A stretch of 29,958 nucleotides of DNA. It comes from Clostridiales bacterium (GTDB lineage Bacteria; Bacillota; Clostridia; Oscillospirales; CAG-382). The DNA lies in contig QAKH01000028.1 of the NCBI GenBank assembly GCA_003343885.1, positions 1 to 29,958 on the forward strand. The letters run 5' to 3'. Shown in pieces: positions 1-7,100 of this stretch. The notes beneath the pieces are model-generated. The model did not search any database. It worked only from the letters and a program-made list of their open reading frames with translations, and had not been told where the DNA came from. How positions within the stretch are numbered: position 1 is the stretch's first letter; every line of letters begins with the position of its first letter. Both the position numbers and the translations under genes were made by a program.

Positions 1-58
1 CGGTATCGCTACCACTGGATTTTGAGTCCAGCACGTCTGCCAATTCCATCATTCCGGC
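1..58 (-). tRNA. tRNA-Leu (anticodon CAA), 3' part outside window
   Basis: On the minus strand the sequence starts with GCCGGAATG at base 58 and runs through a D-arm to an anticodon stem CTGGA / TCCAG. The 7-base loop CTCAAAA puts CAA at positions 34-36, which reads UUG leucine codons. The variable arm begins just before the window edge. The T-arm and acceptor 3' strand lie outside the window, so the gene is incomplete here but shows no sign of damage. Confidence 0.93.
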
Positions 59-73
59 GTTTATAACGGGGAT

Positions 74-102
74 ATTATATCACAGGCCTTGAAAAAATGC
101 AA
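74..102 (-). promoter_or_regulatory. Promoter of tRNA-Leu
   Basis: On the minus strand, TTGCAT (102-97) and TATAAT (79-74) are 17 bases apart. A TG two bases upstream of the -10 makes it an extended -10. Transcription would begin around base 66, a few bases before the tRNA 5' end. Confidence 0.7.
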
Positions 103-311
103 CAGTTTTTTTAATATTTTTTATTTTCCACAGCGTAAACCATTTCTTTGTTTGAAATTAATCGGCATACAAGTATGAAACTTCAACGGCAATTCACCGT
201 TTTTACGTATTGACAGCCGTGACACTTATTGGACAGTAAAAGAAAGCTTTATTGCTTGTCATTTACGGTAAGTTTTTCAAGCAGTCGTTATAACATTGAC
301 TAATAAAAATA

Positions 312-340
312 TTGATTTTAAAGCATATGTGTGTTATAAT
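312..340 (+). promoter_or_regulatory. Promoter of divIVA
   Basis: TTGATT (312-317) and TATAAT (335-340) are separated by 17 bases. The predicted start is near 347, about 43 bases before the divIVA ATG. Confidence 0.7.
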
Positions 341-389
341 TGCTATAGATTATTGTTGAATCAGGAATACCGTCAAACGGAGGATTTTG

Positions 390-1082
390 ATGATGGCAAA
401 TTCGGAAAACCTTTTTTCCCGCTCTTTTCGCGGATTTTCACCTGACGAAGTGGTAGCTTACATAGATGAGCTTAACCGCTCAATTTTCAATGTCAAAAAG
501 CAGTATGAATCCCAGATTTCCCAGCTGAACGAGGAAATATCAGCTCTAAGAGACGCAAACGAAAACCTTTCGCATCTTAAAGATGAACTTTCGGAAAAAG
601 ACAATCAAATTGCTCTCCTTAAGGAAGAAGTTGAACGTCTTACGATTGACACTGAAAACCAACGTTCCGCTATTGCCGCTCAAGCCGATGTCGACCTTGC
701 GCTGCGCAGTGAAAACGAAGAGCTGAAAACCTCCGTCGAAGCATTGAACAGAAAATGTTCTGCCATGGAAGAAAACGCAAAAGAATACGAATCAATGGTG
801 GCTGACGTCAACTCCATCCTTTCCTCTGCAAGAAGAAAAGCTACAGATTTGATAGACGAAGCCGAAAAAAAAGCAAAAAATATTATAGACAATGCCCATG
901 ACGCCGCAAAAGAACATGCTAACCGCATAATTGCCGAGTCTGACGAGAAGGTTAATGAAAACATAAAAAAAGTCAAATATCTTTACAGGCGCCAGGATGA
1001 GCTTGCAGAAATATTCAAAGAGCATAAGGCAAAGGTTGACAACTTTTTTGCTTCCCTCTCCGACAAAGACTCGAAAAATTAG
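390..1082 (+). CDS. divIVA: DivIVA-family coiled-coil protein
   Basis: This is a 230-residue cytoplasmic protein. The N-terminus (around residues 10-27) has the DivIVA signature of a short aromatic/basic membrane-touching segment, FSRSFRGF, followed by SPDEVVAYIDEL. The rest is almost continuous heptad-rich coiled coil (about residues 30-215), with a charged, Glu/Lys/Ala-rich middle. Family members sit at curved or negatively charged membrane (poles, septa) and recruit division, growth or chromosome-anchoring proteins; the partner here is unknown. GGAGG at 379-383 lies 6 bases before ATG 390, which fixes the start over the upstream TTG at 387. A SigA-like promoter lies just upstream. It stands apart from the usual ylm/ileS neighbourhood, so it may be a second, specialised DivIVA-like protein rather than the main one. 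Confidence 0.82.
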   Translation: MMANSENLFSRSFRGFSPDEVVAYIDELNRSIFNVKKQYESQISQLNEEISALRDANENLSHLKDELSEKDNQIALLKEEVERLTIDTENQRSAIAAQADVDLALRSENEELKTSVEALNRKCSAMEENAKEYESMVADVNSILSSARRKATDLIDEAEKKAKNIIDNAHDAAKEHANRIIAESDEKVNENIKKVKYLYRRQDELAEIFKEHKAKVDNFFASLSDKDSKN

Positions 1083-1161
1083 TTTTTCTGTGCTTTTTCC
1101 TGCACTTTACTTGTTATTTGTCATAACCACCTAATATATATTTACTTTGGAAGGCGACACT

Positions 1162-1701
1162 ATGTCCATTGTACACGTACATACCGATCAATTAAAAAGC
1201 TTAATATCTTCTATAAGAGCCGGCGACGAAGTTTATCTCACCGGAACCATTTACACCGCAAGGGACGCCGCTCACAAGCGTATAAAAAACCTTATTGAAA
1301 ATAATCAGCCGCTTCCGTTTGAACTTGACGGAGCAGTTATATATTATGCCGGTCCGACTCCTGAACGTCCGGGTTCACCTATCGGCTCCTGCGGACCGAC
1401 TACATCGTCCCGTATGGACTCATACACTCCCCTTTTGCTTGAACACGGATTATTGGCTATGATAGGCAAGGGTCCGCGCTCGTCCGAGGTAACAAAAGCG
1501 ATTGTCCGGCACGGTGCTGCTTACTTTTGCGCAATCGGTGGCGCAGGAGCTCTTGCGGCGTTAGCTGTGAAAAAGCTTGAGGTAATTGCGTTTGAAGATC
1601 TTGGGTGCGAATCGGTCAAAAGATTGACTATTGAGGAATTTCCACTGCTATGCGGAATTGACTGCACTGGTGGAAGTATCTTTGATAACAAAAACATTTA
1701 G
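1162..1701 (+). CDS. Class I fumarase / L-tartrate dehydratase beta subunit (orphan)
   Basis: This 179-residue protein matches the C-terminal (beta, swivelling) domain of iron-sulfur-dependent class I fumarate hydratases and tartrate dehydratases. The recognised blocks are the G-x-P-x-R-P-G-x-P-I-G-S-C-G-P-T-T-S-S-R-M-D segment near residues 66-88, a GKG motif near 102, the GGAGAL block near 130, and DLGCES near 147. With the alpha subunit, which carries the [4Fe-4S] cluster, such enzymes interconvert fumarate and malate (or dehydrate tartrate). The alpha partner is normally immediately upstream, but here the upstream gene is divIVA and no alpha gene is in the window. GGAAGG at 1149-1154 lies 7 bases from ATG 1162, favouring this start over TTG 1147. 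The family is clear; the physiological substrate is not. Confidence 0.85.
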   Translation: MSIVHVHTDQLKSLISSIRAGDEVYLTGTIYTARDAAHKRIKNLIENNQPLPFELDGAVIYYAGPTPERPGSPIGSCGPTTSSRMDSYTPLLLEHGLLAMIGKGPRSSEVTKAIVRHGAAYFCAIGGAGALAALAVKKLEVIAFEDLGCESVKRLTIEEFPLLCGIDCTGGSIFDNKNI

Positions 1702-1738
1702 TTACCTGTTTTATTACACGTTATTACACCATTATAAA

Positions 1739-1767
1739 TTACACGGTTATTGTTATATACTTATATA
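1739..1767 (+). promoter_or_regulatory. Possible promoter of the PqqD-like gene
   Basis: TTACAC (1739-1744) and TATATA (1762-1767) are 17 bases apart, upstream of the pqqD-like start at 1798. The surroundings are very AT-rich, so chance matches are likely. Confidence 0.35.
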
Positions 1768-1797
1768 TACAACCTTAGCACAGAAAGGACTGTAAGT

Positions 1798-2067
1798 ATG
1801 AAGATTAAAGACGGATTTATCCTTAGAAGCGTATCCGACGCATATGTAGTAGTGCCTTTAGGCGAAGCGGCAAAGACTTTCAACGGTATGATTACACTGA
1901 ACGAAACCGGTGCTTTCTTATGGAAAAAGCTTTCAGAGTCAGATGTTGACGAAAAATCACTTGTGGACTCTCTCCTTAATGAATATGATGTTTCAGTGGA
2001 CCTTGCCCAAAAAGATGTGTCAGCTTTCGTTGCAAGGTTACGTGACGCACAGTTGTTGAACGAATAA
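1798..2067 (+). CDS. Stand-alone PqqD-like (RRE-fold) protein
   Basis: This is an 89-residue protein. It starts MKIKDGFILRSVSD and has the small-residue strand YVVVPLG, then NGMITLNETGAFLWKKL and a C-terminal helical part with a V-x-x-F-V-x-x-L pattern. This is the layout of PqqD-family proteins, a winged-helix-like fold (RiPP recognition element) that binds the leader of a precursor peptide and presents it to a modifying enzyme. AAAGGA at 1784-1789, 8 bases before ATG 1798, sets the start; an upstream in-frame ATG at 1750 has no ribosome binding site. No radical SAM enzyme, precursor peptide or ABC peptidase was found nearby, so the partner is elsewhere or the protein has another role. Stand-alone members are common in gut Firmicutes. 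Confidence 0.78.
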   Translation: MKIKDGFILRSVSDAYVVVPLGEAAKTFNGMITLNETGAFLWKKLSESDVDEKSLVDSLLNEYDVSVDLAQKDVSAFVARLRDAQLLNE

Positions 2068-2094
2068 ATTCCTGCTCTCGGAGATGTGAGTCTT

Positions 2095-2110
2095 AGCTTT
2101 CCATAAAGCT
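2095..2110. terminator. Possible weak terminator between convergent genes
   Basis: AGCTTT (2095-2100) and AAAGCT (2105-2110) form a 6-bp hairpin with a 4-base loop between the PqqD-like gene and the convergent lipase gene. The stem is AT-rich and the following sequence is only moderately U-rich. Confidence 0.3.
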
Positions 2111-2168
2111 TTCTATAAATTAAAGTGAGTTTTTACCAAGATATGTACTCCGCTTTTATAAGTTAGGA

Positions 2169-2834
2169 CTATACGCTGTGCCAAAGATTTTTATAATAGT
2201 TTGCAGGCGCATGCTGAAGGAAGGAAAATGCAAAAGGAAGCCTTAATTTTCCGGTATATATCGGAATACCTACGTGCTTAAACCCAAACAGTGCCGGCGG
2301 AACTTTCGTTACTATATCGTTTCCGTTTACAATTCTAAGAGTCTTAAACACACGTTTATTATAAGATTTTGAGAACGCCTTGTTCCCGACTCTCGGGCAG
2401 CCGAACAGGTACGCCTGCACGTCTTTATGGGGAAAATTGTACTGTATATCGACAGCGCACAGGACGGCAAGTGCCGCTCCGAGGGAATGACCTGTTACAA
2501 TTACTCTGCATGCTCCCTGAGGGATGAGGTCATGAATTTTTTTTCGTACCGACTTATATGTACGCAGAAAACCTTCATGGACGCGAATCTCCGTATCCGT
2601 ATTGTCATATGGAACGCTGCGTTTTGCAAAACAAAAATTGTTTATCCAATTTCTTTTCGAATCAGTACCTCGAAAAGTAACTGTTACGCTCCCCTCCCTT
2701 ATTCTGACAAAACATTCAGTGTCCGTTTTTTCGTCTTCGACCACCACCATTTTTGTACAACTGCAAAGAGGTTGATTATCTCGATATGCTATCGACGACA
2801 ATTCTAACATACGCATCATTTCAAACTTATTCAT
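2169..2834 (-). CDS. Class 3 lipase-like alpha/beta hydrolase
   Basis: This 221-residue protein belongs to the fungal-type (class 3) lipase family. The nucleophile elbow GHSLG has its Ser at about residue 117. The acid is probably Asp173 in VNGNDIVTKVPP, and the base His208 in LQHAPANYY. The preceding TVTFRGTDS (about residues 51-59) is the usual oxyanion-hole strand. There is no signal peptide, so it should be a cytoplasmic lipase or esterase acting on acyl esters; the natural substrate cannot be told. ATG 2834 is chosen over GTG 2843 because GGGGAG (2848-2843) is 8 bases before ATG 2834 and overlaps the GTG. It is divergent from the GH130 gene and shares a 130-bp intergenic region with it. 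The triad appears complete. Confidence 0.8.
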   Translation of the reverse strand: MNKFEMMRMLELSSIAYRDNQPLCSCTKMVVVEDEKTDTECFVRIREGSVTVTFRGTDSKRNWINNFCFAKRSVPYDNTDTEIRVHEGFLRTYKSVRKKIHDLIPQGACRVIVTGHSLGAALAVLCAVDIQYNFPHKDVQAYLFGCPRVGNKAFSKSYNKRVFKTLRIVNGNDIVTKVPPALFGFKHVGIPIYTGKLRLPFAFSFLQHAPANYYKNLWHSV

Positions 2835-2967
2835 TATTCCCACTCCCCGGTATATAATTTTGGTGCTCGCACATCTCTTCGCCGGTATCCGAAGTTAACG
2901 GGTCCCCGACTACAAAATTCTCATTTTAACACCTATATAGTACATATTATGAAAAGGGGAAAAAATA

Positions 2968-3987
2968 ATGCCTGTACTTACTCCAATTTTAAAGAGCAGC
3001 CCGTTAATCAAAAGGGAAGCAAGACCTATACTTACAAAGGACGACATACCTTATGAGGCTTCTCTCATTTTTAACGCCGGTGTTGCAAAATTTGCCGGTA
3101 AATACGTTATGGTGTTCCGTAACGACTATGGGACGAACGAAGAAACCTTTGCCTCCGGCAAGAATTTTGAAGGAACTTCTGTTGGCGTAGCCATCAGCGA
3201 CAACGGTATCGACGGCTGGGAGGTTCGCTCTACGACTCTCATTGACAGCGCTGATATTTCTGACGGTGAGATTCGCCGCTTATACGATCCTCGTATAACC
3301 ATTATAGACGGAAAACCGTATCTGTGTCTTGCCATGGACACTGCTCACGGAATACGCGGATGTGTTGCGTCGGTAAACGACTCTTTTGACAAAATAGATA
3401 TTTTAAGCGTTTCCGCTCCTGATAACAGAAACATGGTTCTGTTTCCCGAAAAAATAGGCGGTCGCTATGTACGTCTTGAGAGACCGTTCCCGGTTTACGG
3501 AAGAGGCGGAAAAGACCGTTTTGATATATGGATGTCAAAATCCCCTGATTTACGTTTCTGGGGCGATACAAGCCTGCTCCTTGGCGTTGAGGACGTTCCT
3601 TTTGCTAACGATAAAATCGGTCCGGCAGCGCCGCCTGTAAAAACAGATAAGGGCTGGCTTACAACTTTCCACACGGTTGACATTGACGCTTCCAGAGGCA
3701 AGAACGGATGGGAACAGACATGGAAAAAGAGATACTGTGCCGGAATAATGCTTCTTGATTTTGAAGATCCTTCAAAAATAATCGGCATGTCTAAAGAACC
3801 GCTTATCGCTCCCGAAACGGTTTATGAAACCGACGAAGGTTTCCGGCAGAATGTAATTTTCCCGGGCGGAATGATACTTGAGCCCTCAGGTGAAGTGAAG
3901 ATTTATTACGGTGCAAGCGACACCGTTGAATGTCTTGCAAGAGCTGACGTGAACGATCTTTTGAAGCTTTGCTCCGAAAAGAAGTAA
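2968..3987 (+). CDS. GH130 family beta-mannoside phosphorylase
   Basis: This 339-residue protein matches glycoside hydrolase family 130, inverting phosphorylases that split beta-mannosidic bonds with phosphate to give mannose-1-phosphate. The N-terminal PILTKDDIPYEASLIFNAGV block, the catalytic-acid region RRLYDPRIT (Asp107), and the phosphate-binding stretch NMVLFPEKIGGRYVRLERP (about residues 154-172) are all present. There is no signal peptide, so it acts in the cytoplasm on imported oligosaccharides. Known GH130 substrates include beta-1,4-mannobiose, mannosyl-glucose and the Man-GlcNAc core of N-glycans; the length fits the mannooligosaccharide-type group, but the exact substrate is not readable. 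The start ATG has a GGGG-type ribosome binding site 9 bases upstream. A strong terminator follows, so it looks monocistronic. Mannose-related genes lie next door. Confidence 0.87.
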   Translation: MPVLTPILKSSPLIKREARPILTKDDIPYEASLIFNAGVAKFAGKYVMVFRNDYGTNEETFASGKNFEGTSVGVAISDNGIDGWEVRSTTLIDSADISDGEIRRLYDPRITIIDGKPYLCLAMDTAHGIRGCVASVNDSFDKIDILSVSAPDNRNMVLFPEKIGGRYVRLERPFPVYGRGGKDRFDIWMSKSPDLRFWGDTSLLLGVEDVPFANDKIGPAAPPVKTDKGWLTTFHTVDIDASRGKNGWEQTWKKRYCAGIMLLDFEDPSKIIGMSKEPLIAPETVYETDEGFRQNVIFPGGMILEPSGEVKIYYGASDTVECLARADVNDLLKLCSEKK

Positions 3988-4009
3988 TTTAACCGATACT
4001 GACTAAAAC

Positions 4010-4043
4010 GTCCGTCTGAAAAAAATCAGACGGACTATTTTTA
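4010..4043 (+). terminator. Intrinsic terminator of the GH130 gene
   Basis: A perfect 10-bp stem, GTCCGTCTGA (4010-4019) with TCAGACGGAC (4026-4035), has a 6-A loop and is followed by TATTTTTA. Confidence 0.9.
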
Positions 4044-4082
4044 TATGTTTCACAGCCGGAAAAAATATTTGATCTCAAACAG

Positions 4083-4114
4083 AAAGCCGCAACAAAATTC
4101 ACTGCTGCGGCTTT
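4083..4114 (-). terminator. Terminator of the SLH surface protein gene
   Basis: AAAGCCGCA (4083-4091) and TGCGGCTTT (4106-4114) pair over 9 bp. Read on the minus strand it lies about 60 bases after the stop codon at 4176 and ends in a T-rich stretch. It could also serve as a second stop for plus-strand transcription. Confidence 0.7.
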
Positions 4115-4175
4115 TCTTTACGACAGTTTACATTAAGAAGTGTAATCCGTCAAATATTTTATTTTAGCTGTGCTT

Positions 4176-7100
4176 TTATTCCTCAACCGGCGTTACTACT
4201 ACATTATCTATATAATAGTTTACGCTGCTTTCTCCTACGGGATTTGCATATATGGAGAACTGATCGCTGCTTCTGTCCTTGCTGTTCGCGTCGACAGTAT
4301 GCTCAAACGAGCAGTGTACCCAGCCGTCCGCAACCGACAATGTCTGCGACATTCCGGTTATATGGTCTGTTTTTCCTTCCGAATCAGTATATATCATATT
4401 ACACATAACTGACGTTTGAAGTTCCGGATCGGTTCCGTTAAGGTCGGTGCCTAAACCGGCAAGCTTAACGTCAAATTCAATTGTATATGTTGTTCCGGGA
4501 GTAAACTCGCAGTCCTGACGGAAATATGTCCAGTTCTTGCCTGCGTTTGAAGCAACACGGTACACTTTATTTCCCTCATTTTCAGGATCGTCGACAATTG
4601 TTATCGTAGCGTTATTGGAAACAAAGGTTGACGCGCCCTGTTCAGCGTCGCCGTTGCGTATCTCAAACACACCGGGTTCCGGCTCAACGTAAACGAAGTT
4701 TTCATCCTCTACGAAACGCATATACTCGATCTCAATCTTACCCATTGCGTTGAAAGGATCGAAACGCAGTTCCTTAATAGTTCCCTGCCAATCAGGTACG
4801 GTAGAAAGGTCTACGGTGTAAACTTCCCATTCGTCTCCGCTGTCGGTAGAGTTCATCTTCGCCTTTATTGTTGTTGCTTCTCTCATCGCTGTAACCGTAT
4901 CGGTTGTAAAGTACATTGTGAGGCTTTCGGGATTTTCCTTTTCGTACTTGTATCTGACTTTAATCTCAAAGGTCTTATACTTGGCAGCTATGAGATTTAC
5001 ATCTTCACTGAGCGTTATAATCGGGTCGTTTGTTGTTACCGTCGTTTCAGCCGTCATATATCCGTCCGCGGTAAACAGTCTCATATGAGATGAGCTCCAT
5101 CCCTCTGTGTCACCGGGTGTGTCAAACTCCCACTGACCGGGTGTACGATCCGCCATCATATCATAATAGTACTTTTGAGTTGTCGTTATATCTGCCTCGC
5201 CCTCTTCGTTGAAGACGCACTCATATCCGACATCCTCACAAAGCTGCTGTATCGGTATCATCGGCAGTCCGTCTACCAGATACATTGTGTATCCGAGATC
5301 CTTTTCCGCTCCGTCAAGCATATACTTGTCTGAACCTACAGTGTATACAACCTCGTGGTGATTGAGTTCAAGAGTGAGTACCTTTGCGTCAGCGTCCCAT
5401 ACATAGTATGCGTTAAGCAAGTAGTCAAGCGCTATCTTGGGATCGAATGCTATCAGATATTCTCCGTTATCTGATGTCTCCGGATAAAGCTGCATTTCAG
5501 CTTTCTTGCCATTAATATATATGTTTCTCGAAACGCTTTCCGACTTCTTCATAAACTCCGTACTTACAAGTAGGAAGTAGTTCTTAACAGGGTCTCCCTC
5601 GCCCTTTGCGGTCTGTCCCGGGTCAACACGCAACGCGGTTATATTATCCTTCCATGTTGAAACCTCGGACATATTTACAATGTATGTTGCAACGCCATCT
5701 TTATCGGTACTAAAATGTGTACCCTTGGAGCTGTTCCAGTTCTTATCCTCTGAAGTAAGGAAGTAAATTTCGACATTCGTGCCTTTAGGAACATTGAGCG
5801 TAAGGCGCAAAGCCGGATTGTCTACCGCCGAAATGCTGAATCCTGTAGCCGTTATAAGAGTATCTCCGTCTACCATACCTTCAAGGCCTTCGGAAGTAAA
5901 TTCATATGTGCTTGTGTTGCCAACTGAAATATTGCTGCTATTTGTATAATCGATTGTATACGATGTTTCAAGCTCGTCTTCGTCTACTGAAAAATCATAA
6001 TATCCGGTTTTTCTGAGAAGATGTCTGTACTGCGGATACAGATGATTTATTCTTTCTTTTTGCGCTGCCGTAGGAACAAGATTGAGCGATTCGTCAGGCT
6101 CTTCGTCAGTATAAACAGTTCTGAGCGCGTCAAGATAACCGAATCCGCCGTTTCCGTTTGACGGCATGATATAAGTTCCTTCACCGTACTCGTTCCATGT
6201 AGAAAGCATTACAAAGTTTTCCTGCCATGTCCCTTCTTCCGCATACTCCGGCAAGTACTCGTCACGAACCCAGGTGTGGGCAGTTTCGTAATCCTCCGGG
6301 GTCATCATCGGGTAGCGGATGCCGTGCCACGGGATACTGTTAAAGCCGACGCTTATAGTAGGAACAGTGTACATAGAAGTATTTTTTGCACTTTCAAGTA
6401 TTTTGTTCTGATTTACGGAAACCTGATATCCGGAATTTCCCCAGTTGTATGCGCATGATCCGTCAAAGCCCATTGCTGAGAGCGAATTTGATGAAGAACC
6501 GTTCGCAAGGAATATCATTCCGTCATAACCGAGTGTCTTTACCTGTTCTTCAAGGTAGTCAAACGCTTCCTTGACGCCTGACTCGCTTCCGAAGCATGAA
6601 GGAAGATTTGTAGATCCGAATACGATAAGCACAAGCTGGTTGTCTATCGCCATATAACGGGGATCCTTGAAGTAGTTTTCCATGAAATACGGTACATAGT
6701 ACTGCTTCCATGCTTCAAGATCCTTAGGACGCGCGGCGTTTGAAGCTTCCCAAATCAGGCAGTATTTCATAGCGTCGCTGTATTCAGCATACATATAACC
6801 GTCATGCAACTGAGCTGCGTTTCTGGGATCCTTTATAGGAGAAGCGTTGTTATCAGCGTACCAGCAGAACGCCTGGAAGTCAATGCCATGTTCAACCATG
6901 TACTTGATTTCCCAGTCTGCCGTTTCTGGAACGCCTTCATCATAGTATCCGAGCACGGGTTCAGCGTCGTCATATGCGGAAACACAAGACCATCCGAAGT
7001 GTGTTCCGTTTCTCCAAAGCGAGCAGATGTTAATACCAACGGTATACTTTTCTTCTCCTGCCGGCTTAACGGGTTCCGGAACGTAATCTTCGTGATATAC

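Larger units (their letters stand above)
59..389. other. Intergenic region between tRNA-Leu and divIVA
   Basis: This is an AT-rich stretch between two divergent transcription units. It holds the tRNA-Leu promoter at its left end and the divIVA promoter at its right end. No ORF with a ribosome binding site and no clear hairpin were seen in the middle. Confidence 0.6.
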
